Positions 46,427 to 56,217 of a stretch of 64,000 bases of DNA are shown here, one piece after another. Below the pieces are notes generated by a model. The model was given only the letters and a program-made list of their open reading frames with translations. It was not told the DNA's origin and did no database searches. This DNA is from Gammaproteobacteria bacterium (GTDB lineage Bacteria; Pseudomonadota; Gammaproteobacteria; Acidiferrobacterales; Sulfurifustaceae), in the NCBI GenBank assembly GCA_004298065.1, contig SCRL01000034.1, positions 1 through 64,000 of the forward strand, given 5' to 3'. The translations under genes and the position numbers were made by a program. Numbering within the stretch: the first letter of the stretch is position 1; each line of letters begins with the position of its first letter.

Positions 46427-47437
46427 CTACTTGACGCTCAACGCCTTGGCCAGCAGCTCCTTGCCGCCGGGGACCTTCTCGGCGAAGTTCTTGTAGGCGG
46501 TCTGGTCGGCGAGCTTTTTCCAGGCGGCAAACTGCTCGGCGTTCATGGTCACGACCTTAACGCCGGCTTTCTTGAATACCTCAACCGATTTGTCGTCGAG
46601 CTTCTTGGCCTCGCCGAGGAAGTACGTTTCCGACTTCTTCGCCGCCGCCATCAGCGCGTCCTGCTGCTTCTTATTGAGCTTGTCCCAGGTTTTCTTCGAT
46701 ACCAGCACCGGCTCGTACATGAACCAGAGCGCGTAGTCGCCCGGCGCGGTGTAGCACTTGACCAGCTCGTACAGCCGGAACGACACGAAGCTGCCGGAAC
46801 TCGTGTTGGTCGCGTCGAGCACGCCGGTCTGCATACCGGTGTAAATCTCGGAGCTCGCCATCGACGAGATCGACGCGCCGGCGCCGGCGAGCATTTGCTC
46901 GAATGCCGGTCCGGCCGCGCGTGTGACCTGGCCCTTGATGTCGTCCGGCATCAGAATGCAGCTTTTCTTGGAGGCGAAACCGCCCGCGAGCCAGGCGTCG
47001 GCCAGCACCTTGGCGCCGGCATCCTCGATTATTTTCTTGATGTCGGCCATGAACGGCGAGGCGTTGAGCCGCTTCGCGTGGTCGTGGTTCTTGACCAGCC
47101 CCGGCATGAGCGTGGCGCTGAACTGCGGATGCCGGCCGCTGGCGTAGTCGAGCGGCAGCGCGGTCATGTCGAGCTGTCCCTTGGTGATGGCGCCCCACTG
47201 CTCCTTGGCCTTGAACAGCGACTCGCCGGGATAAACCTGGATCTTGAGACCGACGTTGGCCTTCTCCACCTCGCGCGCGATGATCTGCACCATCTCGTCG
47301 CGTGCGTCGCCCTTGCCGCCGGGGAACTGGTGCGAGGCCTTGAGCACCATATCCGCCGCGGAGGCGGTGACGCTCAGGCCGAGACTGAATCCAACGGCGA
47401 TCAACGAAGCCAGAACGGTCTTGTTTACTCGCAGCAT
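46427..47437 (-). CDS. TRAP transporter periplasmic solute-binding protein (DctP type)
   Basis: The 336-residue protein has a signal peptide (ASLIAVGFSLGLSVTASA) and the DctP fold (LKIQVYPGESLFKAKEQWGAITKGQLDM). The Arg of KGQVTRAAGPAFEQML fits the carboxylate-binding position of the family. I chose the ATG at 47437 with GAGGATGTC before it. The divergent malonyl-CoA synthetase-like gene suggests a small dicarboxylate such as malonate as cargo; this is an inference. Confidence 0.93.
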   Translation of the reverse strand: MLRVNKTVLASLIAVGFSLGLSVTASAADMVLKASHQFPGGKGDARDEMVQIIAREVEKANVGLKIQVYPGESLFKAKEQWGAITKGQLDMTALPLDYASGRHPQFSATLMPGLVKNHDHAKRLNASPFMADIKKIIEDAGAKVLADAWLAGGFASKKSCILMPDDIKGQVTRAAGPAFEQMLAGAGASISSMASSEIYTGMQTGVLDATNTSSGSFVSFRLYELVKCYTAPGDYALWFMYEPVLVSKKTWDKLNKKQQDALMAAAKKSETYFLGEAKKLDDKSVEVFKKAGVKVVTMNAEQFAAWKKLADQTAYKNFAEKVPGGKELLAKALSVK

Positions 47438-47610
47438 GACATCCTCCTGTTCTTTAGAAGTATTCGGGTTGCGCCATGCGGAAACGGTTCTGTCCGCGGC
47501 GTGACAACGACGGATCGTGCTGGAACGTATAATCGATATTATTATTTTGCAGTGGCAGTGGAGAGAATATTCGTAGTCGGCGTCAACCCTGTCAAGCAGA
47601 AGCGATTCCT

Positions 47611-49128
47611 GTGAGCGAAAACGTCTACACACTCTTCGTCAGCCGGTTTCCGGCCGACCGGCGCGCGCCGTTTCTCGAAATACCCGAAGGCCGCGGCTAC
47701 AGCTATGCCGACCTCGACACGGAGAGCGCCCGTTACGCCCGCTTCCTGGCCGGCCTCGGGCTCGTACCCGGCGACCGGGTGATGGTGCAGGTGGAAAAAT
47801 CCCCTCAGGCGCTGTTTTTCTACCTCGCCTGCCTGCGCGCGGGATTCATCTACGTCCCGCTCAACACCGCATATCGTCAGGCGGAGATCGAATATTTCCT
47901 CGATGACGCCACGCCACGCTTCGTGCTGTGCGATCCCGTGCAGCTCGACATGATCCGCGCGGCGGCAACGGCGCGCGGCGTCGCGCACGTGCATGCGCTA
48001 GCCGCGGACGGCCGCGGCACACTGACGGAAGCGGCAGCGCGCGCGGCGCCCGACTTCGGCGTCGCTCCGGTCGCGGCCGACGACACCGCCGTGATTCTGT
48101 ACACCTCCGGCACCACCGGCCGGCCCAAGGGCGCGATGATCACGCACCGCAACCTCGCCGCCAACGGCCTGGTGCTTTCCCGCGCCTGGGGCTTCCGGCC
48201 AGACGACGTGCTGCTGCATGCCCTGCCGACCTTCCACATCCACGGCCTGTTCGTCGCCTGCCATTGCGTGCTGCTGAGCGGCGGCAAGATGATTTTTATG
48301 CCGAAGTTCGATGCCGCCGAGGTTATCCGGCACCTGCCGCGCGCGACCGTGTTCATGGGCGTGCCCACCTATTACACGCGTCTGCTCGCGCTGCCCGATT
48401 TCGGCGCCGAGGCATGTCGAAACATGCGACTTTTTACATGCGGCTCGGCGCCGTTGCTGCCGCAGACCTTCGAGGAGTTCCGCGCGCGCACCGGCCATAC
48501 CATTCTCGAGCGCTACGGCATGACCGAAACCGGCATGAATACTTCCAACCCGCTCGATGGCGCGCGCCGCGCCGGTACCGTCGGCCCGGCGCTGCCGGGC
48601 GTGACGTTACGCGTCGTGGACATCGCCGGCCGCGAAGTCGCCTCCGGCGAGGTTGGCGAGCTGCAGGTCAAGGGCGACAACGTCTTCCGGGGCTATTGGT
48701 GTCAGCCGGACAAGACGCGCGAGGAATTCACCGCCGACGGCTTCTTCCGCACCGGCGATCTTGCGCGCCGCGACGCCGACGGCTATGTCGCCATTGTCGG
48801 GCGCGCCAAGGATCTCATCATCACCGGCGGCCTCAACGTCTATCCGAAGGAAATCGAGAGCTACCTCGACAAGCTCGACGGCATCGCCGAGTCGGCGGTC
48901 ATCGGCCTGCCGCACCCGGACTTCGGCGAGGCAGTCACGGCGGTGGTGGTGCGCCAACCCGGCCGCGACGACGTGGACGAACAAACCATCTTGGCTGCGC
49001 TCAAGGGCGCCATCGCCGGATTCAAGGTACCAAAGCGGGTGTTCTTCGCGCCTGACTTGCCACGCAACACCATGGGCAAGGTGCAGAAAAATATCCTGCG
49101 CGAGCGTTATACCGCAGAGACACGCTGA
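47611..49128 (+). CDS. Malonyl-CoA synthetase-like acyl-CoA ligase (ANL superfamily)
   Basis: The 505-residue enzyme has the adenylation motifs YTSGTTGRPKGAMITHRN, ERYGMTETGMNTSNPLDGARRAGTVGP and DGYVAIVGRAKDLIITGG, with the catalytic Lys near the C-terminus (RNTMGKVQKN). The sequence around MTETGMNTSNP resembles MatB malonyl-CoA synthetases. It probably activates malonate or a related acid. The start is GTG at 47611. It is divergent from the TRAP genes, a common arrangement for uptake plus activation. Confidence 0.85.
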   Translation: MSENVYTLFVSRFPADRRAPFLEIPEGRGYSYADLDTESARYARFLAGLGLVPGDRVMVQVEKSPQALFFYLACLRAGFIYVPLNTAYRQAEIEYFLDDATPRFVLCDPVQLDMIRAAATARGVAHVHALAADGRGTLTEAAARAAPDFGVAPVAADDTAVILYTSGTTGRPKGAMITHRNLAANGLVLSRAWGFRPDDVLLHALPTFHIHGLFVACHCVLLSGGKMIFMPKFDAAEVIRHLPRATVFMGVPTYYTRLLALPDFGAEACRNMRLFTCGSAPLLPQTFEEFRARTGHTILERYGMTETGMNTSNPLDGARRAGTVGPALPGVTLRVVDIAGREVASGEVGELQVKGDNVFRGYWCQPDKTREEFTADGFFRTGDLARRDADGYVAIVGRAKDLIITGGLNVYPKEIESYLDKLDGIAESAVIGLPHPDFGEAVTAVVVRQPGRDDVDEQTILAALKGAIAGFKVPKRVFFAPDLPRNTMGKVQKNILRERYTAETR

Positions 49129-49134
49129 CAGGCG

Positions 49135-50358
49135 TCAGCCGCGCAACCAGTTCGCTAACTGGAACAAAACGAAACCCGTGGTGGTCAGCAAACCCGTCAC
49201 CGGCACCCACAGCGGGTACACGCGGATACCGTCGGGACGCGGATACCGGCGCTTGATGCGCACCAGCGACAGGTTGATGAGCGCGAACACCACGAGAATG
49301 ACGAAGCTCGTGACCTTCGCGAGCGTCACGATCGGCAGCCACAACGCCAGCACCAGCACCAACGCCGTGACCACCGCAGTCGACACCAGCGGCGTGCGCG
49401 TACGCCGGTGCACGTGCCCGAAGACCGCGTGCAACCAGCCCTCGCGGCTCATGCCGTAGAACACGCGCGCGGCCATGACGATCTGGATGAGCGCGCCGTT
49501 GACCACGGCGAACAGACTGATGAGGCTGATGACTGCCGGCGACGAACCGGTGGTGCGCTCCCAGATGAGCGCCAGCGGCGCGCGCGACTGCGACAACTCC
49601 GCCGGCGGCAAGGCGAGCACCGCCACCAGCGCCACCAGCAGGTAAAGCGTCGTCGAGGCGCCGATGGCAAGCAGGATCGCCAGCGGCAGGATGCGCGTCG
49701 GCTCCTTCACCTCTTCCGCCACGTTCACCATGTCCTCGAAACCGATGAAGGCGTAGAACGCGAGGAACGCGCCGAGCAGAATGCCCTGCCAGACCACGCC
49801 GTCAGGTGGCGGCAACAGCTCCGGCACCCGCGCGGGCAGTTCGGCAAGGCTGCCGCCGGCAACGAACAGGATGAGCAGCAAGCCGCCTACTTCGATCAGC
49901 GTGATGAACGAGGCAGCCATCACCGATTCGTCTATCCCCCACGCCGCAAGCATGCCGAGTGCCAACACCAATAGCACGATAGCAAGCCAATCCGGCACCG
50001 CGACGAATATATGCAGGTAACCGACAAAACCGTTGGCGATGGTGGCGGCGGAGACGATGCCGGTGAGAATGATCAGGAGGCCAACAAGGATGGACAGCGG
50101 CCGGAACCGCAGGCCATCCTGCACGTACACCGCCTCGCCGGCGCTCTTCGGATGACGCGCGGCCAGCTCGGCGTAGGACAGGCCGGTGAACCCGGCGAGC
50201 AACGCGGCGATGACGAACGACACCGGCGCGTACAGGCCGGCGGTTTCCGCGACCTTCCCGACGAGCACATAGATCCCGGCGCCGAGAATCGTGCCCAGAC
50301 CGTAGAAAGTAATCTGGACCAGCGACAGCGAGCGCTTGAGCTCGGTCGTTTCAGCCAT
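49135..50358 (-). CDS. APC-family amino acid permease
   Basis: The 407-residue protein has about 11-12 membrane helices and begins with the APC signature TFYGLGTILGAGIYVLVGKVAE. Later segments (FYAFIGFEDMVNVAEEVKEPTRILP) are typical of amino acid/cation transporters. It probably imports or exchanges an amino acid or amine. The ATG at 50358 overlaps the pgpA stop by eight bases. Confidence 0.92.
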   Translation of the reverse strand: MAETTELKRSLSLVQITFYGLGTILGAGIYVLVGKVAETAGLYAPVSFVIAALLAGFTGLSYAELAARHPKSAGEAVYVQDGLRFRPLSILVGLLIILTGIVSAATIANGFVGYLHIFVAVPDWLAIVLLVLALGMLAAWGIDESVMAASFITLIEVGGLLLILFVAGGSLAELPARVPELLPPPDGVVWQGILLGAFLAFYAFIGFEDMVNVAEEVKEPTRILPLAILLAIGASTTLYLLVALVAVLALPPAELSQSRAPLALIWERTTGSSPAVISLISLFAVVNGALIQIVMAARVFYGMSREGWLHAVFGHVHRRTRTPLVSTAVVTALVLVLALWLPIVTLAKVTSFVILVVFALINLSLVRIKRRYPRPDGIRVYPLWVPVTGLLTTTGFVLFQLANWLRG

Positions 50359-50845
50359 GAGGGAGCCGGTACAGATAGTGCGCGCCCTGCAACACCGCCA
50401 GCGCATAAACGCCGGCGAGAACGTCATCGAGCATGCAGCCCAGCCCGTTCGCCAGCCGGCGGTCGATGAGCCGTATGGGGTATGGCTTCCAGATGTCGAA
50501 CAGCCGGAACAGCACGAAGCCAGCGACGATCCACGCCCAGCCGGGGGGAGCCAGAAACATCGTAATAAGGAATCCAACCACTTCGTCCCACACGATCGTC
50601 TGGTGATCGTGGGCGCCAAGGTCGCGCCCGGTAACCTCGGCCAGCCACACACCCAGCGCAAACAACAACACGACGCTAACGGTATAGAACCACGGCCCCA
50701 GCTCGGACAGGACGATATAAAAAGGTATGCCAACCAGCGTGCCGAACGTCCCCGGGGCAAAGGGGATACGTCCGGCACCAAACCCCTGAGCCAGAAAATG
50801 CGTCAGCCGGCGCGACGGTGAAAATGCCGCATCACCGGGCTGCAT
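50351..50845 (-). CDS. pgpA: Phosphatidylglycerophosphatase A
   Basis: The 164-residue membrane enzyme removes phosphate from phosphatidylglycerophosphate. Family motifs are GFGAGRIPFAPGTFGTLVGIP, IVWDEVVGFLI, RLFDIWKPYPI and GLGCMLDDVLAGVYA. I chose the ATG at 50845, which overlaps the helicase gene end by 14 bases. Confidence 0.95.
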   Translation of the reverse strand: MQPGDAAFSPSRRLTHFLAQGFGAGRIPFAPGTFGTLVGIPFYIVLSELGPWFYTVSVVLLFALGVWLAEVTGRDLGAHDHQTIVWDEVVGFLITMFLAPPGWAWIVAGFVLFRLFDIWKPYPIRLIDRRLANGLGCMLDDVLAGVYALAVLQGAHYLYRLPHG

Positions 50846-52772
50846 GTTGCGGGCGATCCGTGGTATCGAAAAACCGCTGCACGTCCGCAAGCGCGCGCGT
50901 ACGCGGCATCGGCGGCAGGCTGGCGAGGAAGGTCTTGCCGTAGGGCTTCGACAACAGCCTCGGATCGCACAGCATCAGTACGCCACGGTCGTTTTCGTCG
51001 CGGATGAGTCGACCAGCGCCCTGCTTGAGCGCGATCACCGCCGCCGGCAACTGGTATTCCATGAACGGATTACGTCCCTCTTCTTCCATGGCGCGCCCGC
51101 GCGCCTGCAGCACCGGGTCGTCGGGCGCGGCGAACGGCAGCTTGTCGATGATAACGCACGACAGTGCCTCGCCGCGCACGTCCACACCCTCCCAGAAACT
51201 GCCGGTGCCGAGCAGCACGGCGTTGCCGAGTTCGCGGAAGCGCTCAAGCAGCACCGAGCGCGGCGCCTCGCCCTGCACCAGCAACGGATGATCCAGCCGG
51301 CCTTGCAACAGTTCCTCGGCGAGCCGAAGCGCGCGGTGGCTGGTGAACAACAGGAACGCGCGCCCGCGGGAGGCGGCCAGCACCGGCAGCGCGGCCTCGA
51401 TCACGGCGACCGTGTAATCCGGCGAGCCGGGATTCGGCAAACCGGTCGGCAAGTACAACAGCGTGTTGCGCGCGTAGTCGAACGGACTGTCCCACAGGCC
51501 GGTTTCGGCGTTTTCGAGCCCGAGTTGCATCTGGAAGTGCGCAAAATTTTTGTTGATCGCCAGCGTCGCCGAGGTAAACACCCAGGCCTTGCCGCTGCCC
51601 TCGACGCGGCCGCGAAACGGGCCGGAGACGTCGAGCGGCGTGAGATAGAGACTGAAGCCGCGGTGCGTGGTCTCGTACCACGAGACGTAATCGCTGGTGG
51701 CATCGCGGATGAGCGTCAGGCGCTCGGCCAAATCGAGCGCGCGCCGGTGGCAGTTCGCCAGCCCCTGCCCCTTCGGCGCCGCCAGCGTCAACGCCTGCAC
51801 CAGTCCGTCCAGCCGCGCGGCCAGATCGGACAGCGCCTGACGAAAGGATTTGTCATCTTCCAGACCGGCCAGGGAGGCGCGTTTCGATTCCTTGCCGAAT
51901 GCAAGACGGAAATCCGCCACGGCTTTCTCGAGCTTGGCGGCCGCTTCAGGCAGCCCGGCGACACCGCTCTTCTCGCGCACATCCTCGGCCACGGTGTCGC
52001 GGCACAGGCCGTTGAGCTGGGAGCTGCTCAGCGACTGGCCGAAGAACACTGAAACGATTTCGGGCAGCTGGTGCGCTTCGTCGAATACCACCGCCTCCAC
52101 GCCGGGCAGCAGCTGGGCAAAGCCCTCGTCGCGCAGCGCGAGGTCGGCGAAAAACAGATGGTGGTTGACGACGACCACGTCGGCCGCGAGTGCCTCGCGG
52201 CGCGCGGCGTTGACATGACAGCGGTCGAAATCGGAACAGCCACCACCGAGACAGTTGTCGGCGGTCGAGGTAACCAGCGGCCAGAGCTCGGAATCCTCGG
52301 GCACCTCGCTCACCTCGGCGATGTCACCGCGGCGCGTGCGCTGCGCCCAGGCGGCGAGCTTCTGGAAATCGGCCGCCTGCACGCGGCTCGCGAACCGGCC
52401 CTCGGCGGCGGTGCGCGCCAAGCGGTGGCGGCACAGATAGTTTGCGCGCCCCTTGAGCAGCGCCGTGGTGACGGGCACGCCGAGGGCGTCGCGCACTTGC
52501 GGCAGGTCGCGGTGGTAGATCTGGTCCTGGAGGTGGCGCGTGCCGGTCGAGATCAGCGTCTTTTTGCCAGAGAGCAGCACCGGCACGAGGTAGGCGTAGG
52601 TCTTGCCGGTGCCGGATTCGGCGATGAACACGCCGGCATCCGCCAGCACCCGCTCGATGCTCGCCGCCATCTGCTGTTGCGCCGGGCGCGCGCTGAACCC
52701 GGGTACCCGTTCCGCAAACGGACCGCGGACGCCGAGAATATCTGTGCAGGTGGACAATGCGGATGTTTTCAC
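50832..52772 (-). CDS. DinG/YoaA-family iron-sulfur DNA helicase
   Basis: The 646-residue helicase has Walker A ESGTGKTYAYLVP, an iron-sulfur insertion with four cysteines (YLCRHRLART, NCLGGGCSDFDRC), the DEAH box VVFDEAHQLPE, and C-terminal superfamily II motifs (GTGSFWEGVDVRG and QGAGRLIRDENDRGV). Length fits YoaA better than the larger DinG. It likely unwinds DNA during repair. It overlaps pgpA. Confidence 0.93.
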   Translation of the reverse strand: MKTSALSTCTDILGVRGPFAERVPGFSARPAQQQMAASIERVLADAGVFIAESGTGKTYAYLVPVLLSGKKTLISTGTRHLQDQIYHRDLPQVRDALGVPVTTALLKGRANYLCRHRLARTAAEGRFASRVQAADFQKLAAWAQRTRRGDIAEVSEVPEDSELWPLVTSTADNCLGGGCSDFDRCHVNAARREALAADVVVVNHHLFFADLALRDEGFAQLLPGVEAVVFDEAHQLPEIVSVFFGQSLSSSQLNGLCRDTVAEDVREKSGVAGLPEAAAKLEKAVADFRLAFGKESKRASLAGLEDDKSFRQALSDLAARLDGLVQALTLAAPKGQGLANCHRRALDLAERLTLIRDATSDYVSWYETTHRGFSLYLTPLDVSGPFRGRVEGSGKAWVFTSATLAINKNFAHFQMQLGLENAETGLWDSPFDYARNTLLYLPTGLPNPGSPDYTVAVIEAALPVLAASRGRAFLLFTSHRALRLAEELLQGRLDHPLLVQGEAPRSVLLERFRELGNAVLLGTGSFWEGVDVRGEALSCVIIDKLPFAAPDDPVLQARGRAMEEEGRNPFMEYQLPAAVIALKQGAGRLIRDENDRGVLMLCDPRLLSKPYGKTFLASLPPMPRTRALADVQRFFDTTDRPQHAAR

Positions 52773-52831
52773 TTGGCGCGAGCATCATATAAATACCCCG
52801 CGCCGGGGGCAACAGCACGACGAACAAACTG

Positions 52832-55207
52832 CTAGAGCTTTTGCTTGAAGGCGAGCACCGCCTGGTTGCGCAGCGTCATCAGCAGGCTCGCCTCCTTCTT
52901 GCCAAGGTCGAGCAGGCCCGGTGCGAGCTGGTCGGCGTACAACAGGCCGATGGGTTTCTTGTTCACGAGGATCGGCAGCACCACGAACGACGGCGCGTTG
53001 ACGCGCTCCCGGTACCACGCCGGCAGGCGCCCACTGAGGCGCGGATCGGTGGAATCGGTGATGACGATGTCGCGCCCCTGCCCGAGCGCAAGACCGAAGA
53101 TGTCCGGTCCCGGCGGCAGTGGCACGCGAAACCGCCGGCTCAGCTCCTCGATGCCCTCGCCCAACCCGAACCGTCCGACGATGGCGTTCTGCCGGACGTC
53201 GCGAATCCCGAGCAGCACGCGCGAGAACGGCATGCCGCGGTAAATGGTTTCCAGGATCATGCGCAGCAGGTCGTTGAGATCGTAATCCGACACCATGGTG
53301 TTGGTGATGTCCTGGATGCCGGCCGACAGCACGGCGGGCTCGATCGAGCGTCCCGGCAGCGGCGTGTCCTGGCTGACCTCGACCGTTGTGCCGGCGTCGT
53401 CCAGCGAAAGCGTCGGCTCCAGCGCCTCCGCCTCCATCGATACCTCGGTGGTCGCCGCGTCCGTCACCGGCGCAGCCGGTGCTGTCGGCACGCCGGCAAA
53501 CGTCGGCTGACCGAGCCGGCGCACGACCCGGCTGTCGCGCACGTCGAGGTCGAGCGCCTGCGCCTCGGCCGTGAAACTGCGCAACGAGGCGTCGACGAGC
53601 GTCGTGAGCGATTCACGCGTCACCGTCAGGCATTCGCCATAACGCTGCAAGATCGCCTGAAGCCGTTTCTCGCGGACATCCGGTGCCGCAATCGAGGCGT
53701 CGCGCAGATCGCACGCCAGGCCGACCACCGCGCGGAAGCGTTCATCGGCCGTCGCCGGCCGGTGCAGACGGTCGTCCGTGACACGCTGCATGCTGCGCAG
53801 CATCCGTTCCGGGAAATTCCACTGGCGCGCGATTTCGGTGCCGAGCTTCTCGTACGAAATACCGAGCACGGTGGCGGCGGCCTGTTCCGCTGACTGGCCC
53901 TGTTGCACCAGTCGCGCTATCTCCAGCGTCTCGTCGTGAAAGTAATACATCGCGAGCAGCTTGCCGAGGCCGCTGAACATGGCGCAGATCGACGCCTCCT
54001 CGGCGTCTTTCGAGTACTGCGCCATGAGGTTGCGCGCGATCGTGGCGCCGAGCAGCGACGCCGCCATCTCGTCCTTGAGATGCGTTGCCTGGGCCTTGTT
54101 CTGCAGGTGGTGGAACAGGATGAGCGAGCAGGCGATGTGGCGCACGGCGTTGAAGCCGAGGACAACGACCGCGCGCGAGATGGTGCTGATGCGACCGAAC
54201 TGTTTGTAGGTGGCCGCGTTGACCACCTTGAGCAATTTGTTCGTGAGTGCAAAGTCCTTGAGGATGACGCCCGCGAGCTGCGTGACGCTCTCCTCGTCCG
54301 AGGACGCGATGCGGTTGATCGCGCGGATTGAGTCGGACAGCGCCGGGAAATCGCCCTTCGAACGCATGCGTCGCAGGAGAAATTCGACCGCGCCCTTGCC
54401 GTCGCCGGCGTCGACGATTTCCTCCGCGGGTTCGAGATAATCGCGCAACGCCGCGCTCATGGCGGCCGCACTCTCGTGGCGATCTTCAGGACGGCGCGCC
54501 AGCCCGCGCAGCACGATGGCGTCCAGCTTGGCGTCGACGTCCGGGTTCAATGTCGACGGCGCCGCCGGCGCATCGGCCGCCGTGCGGCCCGTCAGCATTT
54601 CGTAAAGCACCATGGCCACAGAATACAAATCCGCGGCCGGCGTAACATTGCCGCCGGCACGATATTCCGGCGCCGCATACGGCGGCGTGCCAGCGGGCGT
54701 GACGGTCCCGGCAGACCGGCCGCCGAGCGTCACGGCGATGCCGAAATCCATGACGCGCGCGTTGCCGCCGCCGTCGATCATGATATTGGCCGGCTTCAGG
54801 TCGCGATGGATGACGCCCTGGCGGTGGGCGTAGCCCACGGCTTCGAGAACCTGGAGCGTCGTCTCGACCGCGCGGACCACGGGCAGCCGCTCCTCGATGC
54901 TCAACAGGTGGCGCAACGTTTGGCCCGGCACGTATTCGAGCACGAGGTAGGGCTCGCCCCGGTGCGAACCGGCGTCGAACAGCGTGACGATGTGAGGATG
55001 AACGAGACGACTGACCGTCTGCGCCTCGGCTTCCAGGAGCCGCGCGTACGCCTCGCGGTCGGTCGGGCGGACGGTAAGCGTCTTGATGGCCACGTCCCGG
55101 TCGAGACGGGTGTCGTGCGCGAGAAACACCCGGCCCTGCCCGCCCTGGCCGAGGGGCTTCACAATGCGGAATCGGTCGATCTGTGACGGTGTGGCGAGCG
55201 CTTCCAA
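52832..55207 (-). CDS. Serine/threonine protein kinase fused to HDOD and GAF domains
   Basis: The 791-residue protein has a complete Hanks-type kinase domain (GQGGQGRVFLAHD, VAIKTL, HRDLKPANIMID, VMDFGIAV; about residues 10-260). An HDOD domain follows (LLKVVNAATYKQFGRISTISRAVVVLGF), and then a C-terminal GAF-like domain (about 640-790; DYDLNDLLRMILETIYRGMPFSRVLLGIRD). No membrane helix is seen, so it should be a cytosolic signalling hub. Ligand and targets are unknown. Confidence 0.92.
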   Translation of the reverse strand: MEALATPSQIDRFRIVKPLGQGGQGRVFLAHDTRLDRDVAIKTLTVRPTDREAYARLLEAEAQTVSRLVHPHIVTLFDAGSHRGEPYLVLEYVPGQTLRHLLSIEERLPVVRAVETTLQVLEAVGYAHRQGVIHRDLKPANIMIDGGGNARVMDFGIAVTLGGRSAGTVTPAGTPPYAAPEYRAGGNVTPAADLYSVAMVLYEMLTGRTAADAPAAPSTLNPDVDAKLDAIVLRGLARRPEDRHESAAAMSAALRDYLEPAEEIVDAGDGKGAVEFLLRRMRSKGDFPALSDSIRAINRIASSDEESVTQLAGVILKDFALTNKLLKVVNAATYKQFGRISTISRAVVVLGFNAVRHIACSLILFHHLQNKAQATHLKDEMAASLLGATIARNLMAQYSKDAEEASICAMFSGLGKLLAMYYFHDETLEIARLVQQGQSAEQAAATVLGISYEKLGTEIARQWNFPERMLRSMQRVTDDRLHRPATADERFRAVVGLACDLRDASIAAPDVREKRLQAILQRYGECLTVTRESLTTLVDASLRSFTAEAQALDLDVRDSRVVRRLGQPTFAGVPTAPAAPVTDAATTEVSMEAEALEPTLSLDDAGTTVEVSQDTPLPGRSIEPAVLSAGIQDITNTMVSDYDLNDLLRMILETIYRGMPFSRVLLGIRDVRQNAIVGRFGLGEGIEELSRRFRVPLPPGPDIFGLALGQGRDIVITDSTDPRLSGRLPAWYRERVNAPSFVVLPILVNKKPIGLLYADQLAPGLLDLGKKEASLLMTLRNQAVLAFKQKL

Positions 55208-55281
55208 GACAGTCTCCGGCGCCTCTTCTCCGGAGAACTATCGGCAGGATTCGACCCAAACTGTAGCGCCCCGTCGGGACG

Positions 55282-56217
55282 CTATAACTGCCGGACCAGG
55301 CTCGCCATTTTCTCGCGCGTTGCCGCATCCGGCAGGCGCCCGAACCCCGCCTGCATGTTGTCCTCGAGGTGCTTGACCTTGCTGGTCGCCGGGATGGCGC
55401 AGGTCACCGCAGGGTGCGACAGGATGAATTTCAGAAAAAATTGCGCCCAACTCGCGCAATCGATCTCGGTGGCCCAGGCCGGCAGCGCCTTGTCGCGCAC
55501 CTTGCCGAACAGGCCGGCCTTCTCGAACGGCCGGTTCACCAGCACGGCGATGCCGAGCTCCTGCGAAAGCGGCAGCAACCGACGTTCGGCCTCGCGGCTG
55601 ACGATGGAATAGTTGAATTGCACGAAATCCGGCTTCTCGGCGCGCATCACGCGCTCAAGGTCGTCGTACGCGCCCTCGGTGTAGTGCGTGATGCCGAGAT
55701 AACGCACTCGCCCCTGCGCCTTCCAGCCACGCAGGGTTTCAAGGTGTGTCTTCCAGTCCACCAGGTTGTGCACCTGCATCAGGTCGAGTTTCGAGGTGTG
55801 CAGCAGGCGCATCGAGGTTTCCATCTGGCGAATGCCGGCGTTGCGGCCGGTGGTCCAGACCTTGGTGGCGAGAAACAGGCGGTCATGCACGCCGTTCTTC
55901 GCGGCCAGGTCGCCGACCACGGCTTCCGACTCGCCGTACATCGGCGAGGAGTCGATGACCTTTCCACCGAGCGCAACGAAACGCTTGAGCACATCGCGCA
56001 GCGGCGCGCGCTCGGCCTCGGAACTTCCAACATCGAATGTCTGCCATGTACCGAGGCCGACGGCCGGAATCTGCTCGCCGGATTTCGGAATCGCGCGAGC
56101 CAGCAGCGCACCGGGTCGCGCGGCCAGCACTGCCGGCGTCAACGTCGCGGCACCGGCGGCGAGCGCGCCACGCAACACGTCGCGGCGCGAAAGCCCCTCA
56201 TGCGATTTGTCGTTCAT
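55282..56217 (-). CDS. Tat-exported aldo/keto reductase
   Basis: The 311-residue protein begins with a twin-arginine signal (LSRRDVLRGALAAGAATLTPA), unusual but known for this family. The AKR barrel follows, with GLGTWQTFDVGSS, the catalytic Asp/Tyr/Lys/His set (VIDSSPMYGESE, FLATKVW, DLMQVHN), and IPATSKVKHLEDNM for NADPH. The ATG overlaps the MFS stop as ATGA. Substrate is unknown. Confidence 0.9.
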   Translation of the reverse strand: MNDKSHEGLSRRDVLRGALAAGAATLTPAVLAARPGALLARAIPKSGEQIPAVGLGTWQTFDVGSSEAERAPLRDVLKRFVALGGKVIDSSPMYGESEAVVGDLAAKNGVHDRLFLATKVWTTGRNAGIRQMETSMRLLHTSKLDLMQVHNLVDWKTHLETLRGWKAQGRVRYLGITHYTEGAYDDLERVMRAEKPDFVQFNYSIVSREAERRLLPLSQELGIAVLVNRPFEKAGLFGKVRDKALPAWATEIDCASWAQFFLKFILSHPAVTCAIPATSKVKHLEDNMQAGFGRLPDAATREKMASLVRQL

